64,000 nt of DNA from Branchiostoma floridae (GCF_000003815.2 NC_049980.1:2668401-2732400), one strand, 5' to 3'. Positions 33,560 through 44,898 are shown, counted from the first letter of the stretch. Translations and numbers: made by a program. The notes: generated by a model from the letters alone, not told the origin.

Positions 33560-34000
33560 ACTAATTACATGTCAAAATGGGGGGACATTTGCATAGTTAT
33601 CATTGATATTCTAACATAGCAGGGTTGTTTTCCAATATATATCTCTTGTCCCGGTCATGAAACTGTCTTGACATTTGAGTGGCAGATAGCTTTTAAGTTA
33701 ACGTAAGAACAATGTGTGGCAGGTTTGAGCCCTCTAATGTTTAATTTTGGAACTGCAGGGGCGTTTTTGTCAAGACATTTCAAAGAGGAAAATCGAAGAA
33801 AGGAACGACCAATCTAAGTTAAGTCCTCATTCACATAAAATGTATATCATTATAAACATCTTTGCCTAAGCTACCTGCATGCCTGGGCAAAGATGTTCAT
33901 AATAATATACATTTTATGTGAATGAGGACTAAACTTGCATGATTAATTAGGAAATTGTTTAATTACATAACTGGACTTCAATGGATGTGGCACATGTAAC
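33560..34000 (-). repeat. Family A fragment carrying an inverted duplication
   Basis: The complement of the GTTTTTGTCAAGAC / GAACTGCAGGGGC block lies at 33750-33775. AT-rich ATTTGCAT-type segments and the hairpin at 33823-33929 follow. Confidence 0.65.
33823..33929. repeat. 44-bp-arm hairpin
   Basis: The arms 33823-33866 and 33886-33929 are inverted copies with 42 of 44 bases matching (GTCCTCATTCACATAAAATG and onward), separated by a 19-base loop. One arm corresponds to the family A segment also seen at 41342-41385 (ATTATGAACATCTTTGCCCA). A transcript would fold into a long, nearly perfect stem. Confidence 0.9.
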
Positions 34001-34554
34001 CTACCATTCCGGTTCGGGATTTGTCAATTCAGGCAGAATCGAAGAATGCCCCAAAATTAGCAGTTTATTTCAAGCAAGTCTGTCAGTCAGTAAAAGCTTA
34101 GGGGACCGCTTTTCTTTTGGGACATTGAATTGTCTGATAAGCGATGATTAGAGAAGCGCTAGCGCCTTTCTGAGAAAACCGGCCCCCAGTTGTTGAAAAA
34201 CTCCGAACCGAGTCCATTTATTTTTATGATCGGTGGAACATATTAAACAGACACCAAATATGCACCATATCTACATAAGCTCTAAATATGTAGTGGAGGC
34301 ATAACTTGCCATAAGGACGCCGGACTCTACTTTCACTGTTATTTTCTTAACTTTGCAAATGAGTTGTTAGAGTATCTCATCGTTCACCAAAGAACAATGA
34401 AGGGCAGATCAGTGACGGCTAGATTAACCACTATCCATGCGTAATCGAGTAAGGGAGAAAAGCGTTGTGTCAACAGGAAGAGTGCCTTAAATAGGCTGAG
34501 GCACAGCTATGTTGAATCACGGCAACGTTGGTCTTCATCCATCTTCATCCTGGA
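34001..34554. other. No feature seen
   Basis: Unique-looking sequence with no exon, RNA gene or repeat recognised. Confidence 0.45.
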
Positions 34555-34920
34555 AAAAATCCCAAAATTCAACAATTTGAAGTAATGTTTGCTCAAAGGG
34601 AAAATGAAGTACTGTGGGCACTTGTCCTACACACCTTCATGCCGAATTCTAGGTCATTTGGTTTACATACAAGGGCATAGGAGCCAAAAATATACATTTT
34701 TTAGTCAAAAATGGCTAAAAATTCCAATATAACTCATTTTATAAGTGCTCTATGAAGAAAGTGTTGATGGGGTCCTGTTGTCATATCATATGTCCAATTT
34801 ACCTTTGTACCAAATTTCAGGTCATTTAGTTTACATACAAGGGTAAAGAAGCCAAAAATATACATTTTTAGTCAAAAATGACTGAAAACCCCAAAATAAA
34901 TAATTTTTGAAGTTTAAAAA
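34555..34920. repeat. Family E tandem repeat, two units
   Basis: AGGTCATTTGGTTTACATAC, then AAGGGCATAGGAGCCAAAAA at 34650, recurs as AGGTCATTTAGTTTACATAC, then AAGGGTAAAGAAGCCAAAAA at 34819, about 168 bases apart. Each is followed by TATACATTTTTAGTCAAAAATG. Confidence 0.8.
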
Positions 34921-35034
34921 TGATTTGTGTGTCAAAGAGAGCGAATGCTGGTTTTGTATACAATGTGGCTGGAAAGTGTTTTCTTCGGCTCTTTTCGTCT
35001 CAGGAGACAGTCGACAGCTTCAGTCAGTTAGTCT

Positions 35035-35602
35035 GCATACCCGTAGCCAGGCGGGTTCGGGGGTTCCGAAGAACCCCCCACACGCTCAAAGGTTTGCTTT
35101 GTCAAGCTCGAGGGTCCATTTTTCATGTCCAAGATTTTTTTTAAAAGGCATCGTTGATTTGCATTTTTAACTGATAGACAATTCATTCAATCTTAGTAAG
35201 TGTATCAGCAAAATTTGCCCCAGAAAGTGCAGGAAATGTCTTTTTAGAGGGTCCAGATTTCAAAATTTACCGGGACCTCCATTGCGACGCCTCGAGTCTT
35301 TGGTGTCGGACATGGTGAAAATATATGTCGGGGAAATTGGCCTCAAAGACTTATGCCGGAAGCCTTGTGTATTTTAATAGAAATTCCATTAAACTTGGCC
35401 AACAAATTTTGCCCGTCAAAATGCAAGAAATGGCGTTTCAGAGGGTCAAGATTTCAATTTTTCGGGGGAGCATGCCCTTCGGGGGAGCACGCCTTCGGTG
35501 TGAGTCTCGCGCCCGCGGCGCTCGATGGTCCCACATGTACTAAAAAGACCCCCCCCCCCCCACACACACACCACCACCACCAAAATCCTGGCTACGGGCA
35601 TG
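35035..35602. mobile_element. Non-autonomous transposon with CCCGTAGCCAGG ends
   Basis: The left end CATACCCGTAGCCAGG and the right end CCTGGCTACGGGCATG are inverted repeats. The interior has two diverged copies of an AAATTTTGCCCvnnAAAnTGCA, then GAAATG, then CAGAGGGTC block (about 35210 and 35405) and a C13 run plus ACC repeats near 35550. Open frames of 70-96 codons here carry no transposase motif. The superfamily is not assigned. Confidence 0.7.
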
Positions 35603-35757
35603 GCCTGACAGTGCCTTTGATGACTAATAAGATAGATAGATAGATAGATGGTTCATTGCGCAACAATTGCATCAGTGACAATGTATGGCAATGTATATAC
35701 AACAAAAGATACAATCTGGTACTACATATATACGTTATATTGCAACAATTTCAGTTA

Positions 35758-36604
35758 GGCCATGTTGATTTGATTATATGGATGACATCCGCGCTCGCAC
35801 CAATTTTCGGCCATTTCCAAAAAAAAAAAAGTTTTTGACCACACAGTAAATTGTGCAAAGCAGCTGTAAAATGAGCACATATATGCCGTAGATTGGAAAA
35901 AAAGTATCAGAAAACAGATAACTAATGCCATAGAATGCCAAAATAAATCTAAAGTCAAAGATAAGATGTGAAAAAAATCTATTGTCGGTAGGGGTAGGTA
36001 CCAGTACAGAAAATTTAGGTACAGGTTCCGTTCAGGTCCAGAGGATCATTTCCAGATCCGGACCTGAACCTGATTGTCTGTGGAAACTTGAGAATTTGCT
36101 ATACTCAAAACAATGATAATTGGTCTATTTTGCTAAAAAGGAATCTGTTTGGTGGATTATCTGACTCCCACTGGCGTTTTAAAATCCCATCTCCAAGTAA
36201 TCAAGTTTCTGTACCTTTGACTGTAGAAACTTGGTGCAAATAACTCTACTCGACTTCGCTCTTGTTGTCTTCTTAGCCCGGTAAGACCCCAAACGCTTGC
36301 TGACATAGTGTGTCCATTTTCTAATTGGCGAAACCGGTTCCACTGATTTTTTTCAGGTCTTTTTTTTCGGATCGGTCCAAGAAGAAGAAAAAACGTTTTG
36401 CACCTGTACGATGTACTGGTCCCTACACCTAACTGTTGATATATCATACTATGTGTTTTTAGTCCTATGTTCAACCTTCCTGACCACTTAGATTTCATAC
36501 TGAAGTCAACTTTTTTTTTGGCCAAACTTTTTTTTTATTCGCTCGCTCGCATCAGTTCTGGCGTTCCCAGAGGATATCATCCATATAATCAAATCAACAT
36601 GGCC
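35758..36604. mobile_element. Harbinger-like non-autonomous element, 847 bp, TTA duplication
   Basis: The ends are 33-base inverted repeats starting GGCCATGTTGATTTGATTAT. TTA lies directly outside both ends (35755-35757 and 36605-36607). A minus-strand frame at 36157-36525 (122 codons, starts MAKKKVDFSMKSKWSG) is not a recognisable transposase. Both subterminal regions carry short A or T runs next to GCTCGC-type words. Confidence 0.85.
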
Positions 36605-36712
36605 TTACTACAATACTAGTGGAATCTACAATATCAGGTATTAAAGGGAAATATAACATACATCAGGTTGGGATATTTATATGCTATTAGCGACATACTA
36701 TTTGCTAAAAAG

Positions 36713-37330
36713 TTATTTAGGAATGGTACAGTTTCTTTTTTGCATGACGTGATAAATGTATTGACCTATGTATATGGATAAATCATGACATGATAAGAGT
36801 ACATTGAAGGTGTCACCACTTGTGTGTGGTAGAGATACATTTGACTTACATGTGATTGATTGCATTAACCTTTGTCTTTCTTCATTGTATGTAGGACAAG
36901 TCATAATGAAATGATACTCATCTTCAATGCTAGTGCTATCTTGACATGAAGACATAGTCTCTGATCTGTTGGTATGTTACCTTTTTTCGATTTCAAGTCT
37001 AATCTTCGCACGGCAGCCTCTTTCACAGAAAGTGCATTTCTCTGGTATCCCCCCATTCCTTCCTTTTCCCTTTATTTGCCTCAAGGACTTGCCTCTAACG
37101 GGCAGCCCTGTACCGCTCCATACCAGTGTGTACTGCTGCTTTTCTGTCTGTTGCTATACTTTACCAGTTCTTTGTGATGGACGAATCTTGGATGGTAGCA
37201 CATATCTTTGTACCTCAGCTTTGGCCTCCTTCTGGGTCGACTGCCCTTAGAGAATTCTCCATATAGTCCTCTCCTTGGAAGCCTGGTGTCGTCTATTCTG
37301 CTCCCATGACCTAGCCAGCGCTGGCGTAAT
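36713..37330 (-). pseudogene. Non-LTR retrotransposon (LINE) 3' fragments
   Basis: On the minus strand 37325-37170 reads RWLGHGSRIDDTRLPRRGLY, then GEFSKGSRPRRRPKLRYKDM. This matches the RWxGHVxRMxDxRLPxxxxYGEL...KRYKD segment that follows reverse transcriptase in several LINE lineages. After a break, 36955-36713 reads MSSCQDSTSIEDEYHFIMTC, then PTYNEERQRLM, the C-terminal zinc-knuckle-like CxxDxxxxEDExHFxxxCPxY motif. Stops and frame changes separate the two pieces, so this is a dead fragment. The lineage is not assigned. Confidence 0.75.
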
Positions 37331-37559
37331 TACCTCCATGAAACGGCCATTTTGTAGTGACTGCAGTTTGTTTTACAGGGCGATGTCTGGATGGAATGTT
37401 TTGACATTTGGTACGTAGTTAGGTCTTTATTAGTCAACGAAGTGCTGTGAATTTTTTCCCCTAGCTATGGTATTGCCGAGGAAGTTTCGGATTGATACAT
37501 CATGTTTCAGAGTTTGGCAAAGAATGACTGGAGAAAGGTTTGAGAGATCAGCATAATTC

Positions 37560-37800
37560 TTGGAATGTACATAGCTTAAGTAATGTAGATAACTATATGT
37601 GCATCATGCAAAGCAGGAGCTAATGTGCATAATTGATTTTCATGTTTTAAAAACGGCCACAGTCCATAATAAGAGACTCAAACGTGTAACATGTTTAATC
37701 GAGAAAGAAATGAACGTTGATAGATAATAGATATCAATTATACAAATGATGAGCTAATTTGCATAGTCTATGGGGAAATAATCTAATTACATAGTGGAAA
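37560..37800. repeat. Family A fragments
   Basis: GCATCATGCAAAGC, TGTGCATAATTGATTTTC and CTAATTTGCATAGTC words spaced as in the AT-rich half of family A; no intact ends are seen. Confidence 0.5.
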
Positions 37801-38088
37801 AAAGCGTTAAATGAAATATCGGCACATTTTTTTCGTCGCGACCGTCACATCAGTAGCCCGGAGCTCAACCCGTACCTATAAACGTTCAGGCATAACGTTA
37901 CATTACATACAATGTGCCACTGCAATAGTGTGTAAATAGCACAACGTCGTGTATACTACGGATAGTAGTCCGGGCGGATTATCATTACGAGATGTCACCG
38001 TCTGGGGCGCACCACGATAGTTTGCTCGGTGCAATCTCACGTTTTCCATGGAGTTACTCGTTTTATAGTAAAAGATATGAATAGTTGA

Positions 38089-38107
38089 GGCCGCTAGGGG
38101 GCGCTGC
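38089..38107 (+). promoter_or_regulatory. CTCF-like motif
   Basis: GGCCGCTAGGGGGCGCTGC closely matches the vertebrate and fly CTCF core (CCnCnAGGGGGCGC). It lies just before a (GT)n tract at 38119-38161. Family A copies contain the related CCGCTAGGGGGCCC or AGGAGGCCC word, so this may be transposon-derived. Binding is inferred, not shown. Confidence 0.5.
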
Positions 38108-38116
38108 CCCTGAAAA

Positions 38117-38163
<47 letters not shown>

Positions 38164-38334
38164 CTTTAAGTTAACTCATCGTGTCCCAAATGGAGTTATG
38201 TTGTTAGTGGTGCATTTGGGTAGCGTTGTCTCATTTAAATGTCACCGAAACGCCATGAAAATAAACTAAAATTATAAATAAAAAAACGTATGGTTACATA
38301 TCACACAGCTACATATCACGTGTTGGCTTCTTAG

Positions 38335-38451
38335 GAACATTGCAATGACAGATGAACACGTGTACAATATTCATAATGAGTGCCTAGCCGATGCGTTAAC
38401 AAATGTCAAAGACAGGCCAACTCCAAAAGTCGCTGGACCTGGTACATGCAA
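38335..38451 (+). CDS. Candidate internal exon (unproven)
   Basis: TTGGCTTCTTAG at 38334 is followed by 117 bases open in one frame and then the strong donor CAA|GTGAGT at 38452. The frame reads NIAMTDEHVYNIHNECLADA, then LTNVKDRPTPKVAGPGTC. The length is a multiple of three with symmetric phases. No family is recognised, the acceptor has a weak pyrimidine run, and no partner exons were found. An open stretch this long can occur by chance. Confidence 0.27.
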
Positions 38452-39239
38452 GTGAGTGGCCTGGGACTATTACATTGGCGCAATTGCACTAGTGGAGACA
38501 CGATCTGGATATACGACACAGTAATGTAACAGCGCGAATATGTTTCTTGTCGGCCCTTTAATGTATTGTGCTTGGTACATCATAACCATTAGATTAGGTC
38601 CACTACGGTCTATTACCGTGTGTATGGATTTTGAAAACATGGGGAACTGATTCTTGCATCTAACAATATCAAGGATCAGTCTTGTAGTTGTTGTCGGGAA
38701 CTTTACTTTAATTGTAAGGTAGTAGGAACTATTAGAGGACATTTCCATCATTTGTTTTCCTGAACTTCATAACTAGACATAAAAAGGTGATCGAGACGAC
38801 ATTGACAGAAGATAACCAACTTCCTTCGGCCGGATAAAGTGCCATTATTTACGATAAACAAGTGGGCGACTCTTTCTACACAAGTCCACTACCATCTACG
38901 AAGAACTGCGGCTACGTTGAGCCATTTCGCTAGAGTGTTGAAAAGCAGCAAAATTCACTATTTTTGTGTCAGCTGTTCTCAAGATAACATCACAGAGTGG
39001 ACATCCCTCAACCTGCAGAAAAGGCTGACTGTACTGTAGCTAGAGACAGACGGGTCTGGAGAAAACTCGCAATCTTTATGGCTACATTGCCCCCTCCCCC
39101 CCAACGACCAGGAGGTCAAGGGACTAGGTAGGTAGGTAGGTAGGTTCTCAAGCCCATGCGAATATTACAAACCATTGAAGGGGTGTCACTGGTAATTCTT
39201 GTCGAATCAAAACTGATGAAACAAGATTTCTACGACCTC
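38452..39239. other. No supported gene
   Basis: A (GTAG)n-type microsatellite at 39125-39144 and otherwise unique-looking sequence. Confidence 0.45.
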
Positions 39240-40165
39240 ATACCTCCATGAAATATGTTCTGTTTTGTTTTTAATTTCATGCTTTACCTCATATCATTAA
39301 GTATGTAAATAAGGATGCAAGTGGTATTGTGTGTGTTAAATGGTGGCCCTTTGTTCAAAATTAGACATGTCCACAGATCTTGAAGTACCAAGGTATAAAA
39401 TTCTACCCAGACACACAGAGCTTGTCACTAAGTCGTAGTGGTGTGTTGTTCAGACACTACTACCGGCTATAGCACTAACTGTGCATTACTCAGATACAAG
39501 ACAAACTAAAAGATAACACACCTAAATATAAAATCTTATTGATGTATACAATAAAGTCAAGAAGGACCCCAATGTTGAACTTGTCCATAATCTGCCCGCC
39601 CCGATTCGCATTACCATAATTACATAATGATCCAAAAACACATTCTTCATGCAACATGACACCAAGCACACAAACAAACAAATGCACACATACTAAATAT
39701 TCCAAAACATTACCTTCTTGGCAAGGCAAAAGAACGAAAGGATTTTGTATACAATGACATTGGAAACACACTCTGCAATCAACAGTAATAAGTTATTCAT
39801 AGTTGTAATCAATGCCTGTAAGGGTCTACGGACAATATAGATTATACTACCGGTATGACATTGACCATACAATACAACAAGCAACAGTTGATACAACTTT
39901 AATTGCAAATATCTACAACAACCCGCTAGAACAACAAGTATATGCAACCTTAACATCAAAACCACAGAACATCAAGTGCCATTCAAAAAAACATTCTACT
40001 GTAGTCAATCACCAGGTGCCAAAAATGGACCTTAACTATTTTTAAAAATCACCCACCTACCCACCTGCTAAATACAAATACCCTTGCAATCCATTTAGCT
40101 AGCAGATCCTGAGATATACCCCAAAACATCATTTAGAACATAAACAGTTCCTCCATTTTTTCATG
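39240..40165 (+). repeat. Family A copy
   Basis: Starts ACGACCTCATACCTCCATGA and ends CTCCATTTTTTCATGGAGCT. The right part (CACCAGGTGCCAAAAATGGACC, CACCTACCCACCTGCTAAAT, CCAAAACATCATTTAGA) is repeated in diverged form at 40365-40870, a local duplication of the 3' half. Confidence 0.75.
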
Positions 40166-40364
40166 GAGCTAACAAGGTAACATTTACTTTTGTAAATGTA
40201 CATTGTATACGACCTGTTGAATGTAAACCTCTTCGAGGAGGCACTAGAATGTGTGGAAGTAGGCATAAATACTATCGGACATTGGAAATAAATACTAATT
40301 GCTTCCAGCTGGTCGGTGGTCTGCCAGCCACCACGAAGTGACAAATCCTAACGTAAACAAACTG

Positions 40365-40870
40365 GAGTTCAATTTTCAGGTCAAGTAGACCACATTACTC
40401 CGTATCATAAAAGGGCTGTACAGATGTTTTAATAACACACATCAAATCTGCAACAACCTGCTAATGCACACTAATGCGCACTGGAGCACAGGGTCTACCC
40501 CCCGTACCAAACATACTCGCAATCCATCCAGAGGTTCTTACGATTTCTGTTCGGAAACACAAACGAAAGCCACAGAAATAAGCAACCCTGTAGGCCATAG
40601 CAAATAGCTAGAGAGCCCAAATTCACACCAATTAATCTGCATGTCAACAGGTACACCACGCACACAGAGCAATCAGCACCACGGATAGTTAAACTTTCCT
40701 CCCTGGGTCAATCAACAGGTGCTCAAAACCGACCTTCTCCGTCCAAATCACCACACCTACCCAGCTGCTAAATAGCACCTTAATCCATCCAGCGGATCTT
40801 GATATATACTCCAAACATCATTTAGACCAAAAACAGTAACTTTACTCGATTTTTCATGAAGGTAAAAAGA
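40365..40870 (+). repeat. Family A 3'-half duplicate
   Basis: Matches the right half of 39240-40165: CAACAGGTGCTCAAAACCGACC, CACACCTACCCAGCTGCTAAAT and CCAAACATCATTTAGACC, ending TTTTTCATGAAGGT. Confidence 0.7.
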
Positions 40871-41002
40871 GCAGGCAGATGTAGTCACCACAAACTGACT
40901 ACAAGACACCGAAATGGAAGGAGAAGAAACGGTCCTTGATCCACGTGTCACGTGGAACATTTTTGTGCAGAGTTTTTCATAATACGTATTGAATGTCCTA
41001 AC

Positions 41003-42080
41003 TAGAGTTCGGCGACCTCATACCTCCATGAATATTTAGAGCTTTTTTTAATTTCATGCAAATGACTTAACATTAACACGATTTATGCATGGTGTTGTAC
41101 ATCATTGAAAAACGTACAGTACACATGTCACAAGTAAAATTCCCAATTCAGATCATTAATCATTAAGTTGTTTTGCAATTTTTGCATAAATTATGCAAAT
41201 AAATTCCTCATTTGCGTATTTGATATCTGCATATGTTCCACTGATTATAATTAACAAGTGTTACATTTATCGAAATCCCGTTATTGCAAACAATGGAATT
41301 ATACAATTTCCTCATTAATTGTGCAAATTATGTCCCCATTTGCATAAAATGCATATCATTATGAACATCTTTGCCCAAGCTACCTAAATGCAGGCAATCC
41401 GTCGTTCCTTTCTGCAATTATCCTCTTTGGAGTGTCTTGACAAAAACGCCCCTGCAGTTCCACAATTAAATGTTAGGGAGCTGAAACTTGTCCTACTTTG
41501 TTATAACGCCAAAAGCTATCTATCACCCAAATGTCACGACTACATCATGTCCGGGACAAGAGATACATTGAAAAAACTGCTATGATAGAATATTCTCATT
41601 AATTATGCAAATGTACGCCAATTTTGCATAATTGGTATCTTATCTCGCACAACATTGTCTAAGGTACCAACATACCAGAAATCATGAAAATCCGTTGCTC
41701 CCTTCTTGAGTTATCCTCGTCAGAAGTTTTTGACAAAAATGCCCCTGCTATCCCAAAACTAGACGCTAGGGGGCCCAAACTTAAGTCATTTCTTCCTGAG
41801 CACAAGAGCTATCTAATACTCAAAAATCGTGACCATAGCATGTTCAGAACACCGAGATAGCAAAACCGGAAGTTGCACTGCAGTACCAAGGGGAGCCGCT
41901 AGGGTGTCCAAAATCTAATCATTTCCAGCTTTCATCACACACTACCAACACACCAAGTATGAAACCAATCCACTCAACCGTTCATGAGTTATTTTGTTTA
42001 CACACACACACACACACAGACACACAGACAGACAAACGCGGGGTAAAATATAACCTCCATGACATTTCATGGAGGTAACT
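41003..42080 (+). repeat. Family A, longest copy (~1.08 kb)
   Basis: Starts AGAGTTCGGCGACCTCATAC. Landmarks in order are several TTATGCAAAT/TTTGCATAA segments, the GACAAAAACGCCCCTGCAGTTCC block twice (41440 and 41730), TAGGGGGCCCAAAC and an (AC)n tract at 42000-42020. It ends with the palindrome ACCTCCATGACATTTCATGG. This copy best defines the family. No coding frame is evident. Confidence 0.85.
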
Positions 42081-43275
42081 ACGTAATGGTGCCTGATGCC
42101 TGTCATAGTTGTTTCCTTCTTATTGTTCTATACGTCATCACCACTGGACATGTAGGGCACAAGGAAGACCACGAAGACCATGTTGTGTAAAGCTAGAAAA
42201 GAATTATATTCATAAGCAGGAATGAAATGCCCAAGTAGCGAACGGTGACATGTAAACTTACCTGTATCTGGACATGTAAGCATTCTATAACTCACAAAGG
42301 GCCGCCTTGCGTTTCAGTTAATATTGAAGACATCGCCAATGCTGCACCTTCAAATGCCCCGATAGCACATAGTAGGGCATTCCTAGTATGGTGAACAAAA
42401 TTTCGACGCGTTGTCATAGTGCCGTGCCAGCTGCAGTTCTGATGTCGGTTCATAGTGCGCCGCTGTGTATGGCAGTCATTTTTACGGCTGCGTATCGTCT
42501 GGGGCTTTGTACAGTTACGTCATAATGCGGACTTGACAGCGCCATTTGTCAGAGGGATCGCTCAAACCAAGACATATACCGTGTTGACTTGTATTCCGAT
42601 TAGACATTTTCTGATTTAACGGCAGCAACAATACTGGGGCATACAGTAGCCGTTCCCTCACGTTTCGCGTGCGAGCATGCTCTAATGATCGTTTTTAGCA
42701 TAATTCGAAACTCATTTGGGAAAGGCCACGTGACCAGGAGGCGGTATCGGGGCGAGAGGCATCCGTTTCATCAGGGCTCATTTAGTGCTGAGCGCCTGAA
42801 GGAAACGCAGGTGAAAATGCGGGGTCCGTAAAGCAGTGCTTCGTCAGTCGGGACAAAGCAGCGCCAACGTTGGGTATTGTCATCGCTGGTGCGGCACACG
42901 GACATCGCCCTGTGGGACGGAGTGCGATGGCTGGCAGACTCGACTTAGGTTTGACTTGACACGGAAGGCGATTAGAGAATATGTCGAATTCTACGAGAGA
43001 CTGTCTTCAGATGGCACCATACACAGACCAAGCCCATCCTGAAAATAAGCCTCATGACAGTGAGGTTTCTCCGGCTAAGTCTAGTTAAAGCCGTGGCAGC
43101 AGCTCTGCGGGTTGGTGTTGGTACGTCTCCGGACGGTAGGAGGTGAGAGCCGCCATACAGCAGCACTGATTTCCCGCTTGTTGCTGCAGCCTGACCGGAC
43201 GGGAAATTTTCCGCGCGTGTGAGAAGATGGTCTTTTGGAACTGGGTGAGCGACGCTGTTCATGTTTCTGAGAAAG
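42081..43275. other. GC-richer flank upstream of Kv2; no firm gene
   Basis: CpG-containing sequence with longer open frames on both strands, for example minus-strand 42972-43262, starting MNSVAHPVPKDHLLTRA. This is typical of a promoter-proximal, GC-richer zone where chance frames lengthen. It may hold the Kv2 promoter or 5' non-coding exons: donor-like AACGCAG|GTGAAA at 42811 and ACTGG|GTGAGC at 43242, both plus strand. No TATA box is convincing. Confidence 0.35.
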
Positions 43276-43728
43276 CTAATCTTGATGAGATGGGTTAATA
43301 CTGATGTTGGCCGTTAGCTGGGGAAACGGACCCTCTGTGTGCCATGAAGCAGTAGAATTTAGCGGACGTTCCTCAGAGAATTGACCCAAATAGCGCGACG
43401 TACGAACGGCCCCTCTTGTCTCTACATCTGTGAAAGAATCAGTGTCAGGAGGTGAGGGCGAAGGTTGTGAAATTTGTACGTGCACGGATTGTTTTGTCGC
43501 CGACAAACGCTCCGCATATGGGCGTGATTGACAGGATTCAGGTAGAATAACAATGAGACACGCCAATGCCCACAGCGTGAACGCCGTTTTATTGCAGCAA
43601 CACCGCAGCCCACTTGCAGAGCCCACCAGGGACATGTCAGGAGAGCGCTCACGTTTCTCACTCTGCCACCGTGTCATGGGATGATTGATTCGGAGCCCTT
43701 TCTTTTCTTGCATGGTAGATCCCAGCAC
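43276..43728 (-). CDS. Hypothetical membrane-anchored or secreted protein
   Basis: A 150-codon frame on the minus strand, divergent from Kv2. After a basic N-terminal stretch it has RCCCNKTAFTLWALACLIVI (about residues 42-61), a short hydrophobic anchor or signal-anchor. A Ser/Pro/Thr-rich stem follows, with N-glycosylation sequons NST and NIS near the C-terminus, ending NPSHQD. A shorter start at Met32 (MSLVGSASG) is equally possible. The layout resembles the anchor and stem of a Golgi type II enzyme, but no catalytic domain is present and no family is recognised. The frame overlaps another open minus frame at 42972-43262, and the zone is GC-rich, so chance cannot be excluded. Confidence 0.35.
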   Translation of the reverse strand: MLGSTMQEKKGLRINHPMTRWQSEKRERSPDMSLVGSASGLRCCCNKTAFTLWALACLIVILPESCQSRPYAERLSATKQSVHVQISQPSPSPPDTDSFTDVETRGAVRTSRYLGQFSEERPLNSTASWHTEGPFPQLTANISINPSHQD

Positions 43729-44110
43729 ATACGTTCAAGTGCGATTTGTACCCACAGGAGCGGATTGCAGGCGGCTCAGGTGAGAGTGAATCAACATCCC
43801 GATAACAATCAGACAGCTGAGATGGGGTCTTCTTACATCTCGGGGTGATCCAATATTGATAGTGATTGAGGCGCGGGCTTAGCCCGGACATCACGTTAGA
43901 AACAGAAACAATACTCCATTGCAAGCCGCTGGATTGCGTAACACCCTGCAGAGGCCAGCCAATTAAAACGTCGACGTAGATAATTAAAAGTCCCGGTCAT
44001 TAACCCGGCCACTGCGGTGCGTGGGCCGACGTTTTACCCTCCGATTCTTCATCCATCACAGAACCTAATCAGGCATTATTGACTTCTTTCTTTGACCTTT
44101 CACCCCTCAG

Positions 44111-44325
44111 GCCGAGCTCACTTCGTCTGTCCTCCCTCTCTGTATACATCAATTTGTTTATTCATAATCGGCCGTATAGAATTTGGCACGAGAGGTGTAT
44201 GGGTGATATGGTGGCAGCCTGGATGTAGCGTGACCGTTTCCTCGTGTGTTATCCTCAGTACTTCATCTTACGAACGTTTCTCGATGAACACAATTTTTAT
44301 TCGTTGAGATGATCACAAAGTCGCC
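44111..44325 (+). other. Probable 5' UTR part of the Kv2 first coding exon
   Basis: A good acceptor, TTTGACCTTTCACCCCTCAG, ends at 44110. The sequence from there to the Kv2 ATG is non-coding and has an in-frame TGA seven codons before the ATG. A second possible acceptor (GTTATCCTCAG) ends at about 44258. Which is used, if either, cannot be told from sequence. Confidence 0.4.
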
Positions 44326-44898
44326 ATGGCGATGATGCAGAAGCCGAACTGTCTGGTGCGAGCGGACATGGAACACCCCGTACCAGAGTCGTATCTGATC
44401 GTCCGCAGCAAGGCCATGCACCGCAGGGTCATTCTGAACGTGGGCGGCATCAGGCACGAGATCCTGTGGAAGACTCTAGACAGAATCCCTCGGTCCCGGC
44501 TGGGACGTCTATGGGAAGCAAACACCCATGAGCAACTGCTAAAGATCTGTGATGAGTACAGTCTGACAGAGAACGAGTACTTCTTCGATCGGCATCCGTC
44601 TGCCTTCGCATCGGTCCTGAACTTCTACCGCACCGGCAAGCTCCACATGATGGAGGAGATGTGTCCCATCTCCTTCAGCTTAGAGCTGGACTACTGGGGG
44701 ATCGATGAGCTGTACCTGGAGTCGTGTTGCCAGCAGCGGTACCACGCCAAGAAGGACCAGATGTTAGAGGAGACGCGGAGGGAAGCCGAACAATTACGGG
44801 AGAGATCCGGAGAGGACTTCGGCAACGTCTGTTGTGCAGAGAAGAGAAAGAAACTTTGGGACTTACTGGAGAATCCAAACTCCTCCATGGCTGCAAAG
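44326..44898 (+). CDS. KCNB-like: Kv2 (Shab/KCNB) potassium channel, first coding exon with T1 domain
   Basis: 191 codons from ATG 44326 to the donor AAG|GTAAGA at 44899. The start has a strong context (GTCGCCATGG) and an in-frame TGA seven codons upstream. The protein matches the Kv2 N-terminus. The T1/BTB tetramerisation domain starts at RRVILNVGG (33-41) and includes [10 protein letters not shown] (85-94) and [15 protein letters not shown] (99-113). The Zn-binding pattern H107-x5-C113-x20-C134-C135 is complete, as in non-Shaker Kv subfamilies. The linker [19 protein letters not shown] leads to the exon end at MAAK, just before S1, where vertebrate KCNB genes also have an intron. Kv2 channels form delayed-rectifier K+ channels in neurons and muscle. 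No S1-S6 or pore sequence is found between 44899 and 64000, so the next exon lies beyond the window. Plus-frame read-through to 45039 is intron. Confidence 0.96.

Noticed and set aside
36157-36525. 122-codon minus frame as a transposase
   Set aside because: It lies wholly inside the 847-bp Harbinger-like element, but no DDE or MYB-type residues are seen. Treated as non-coding cargo.
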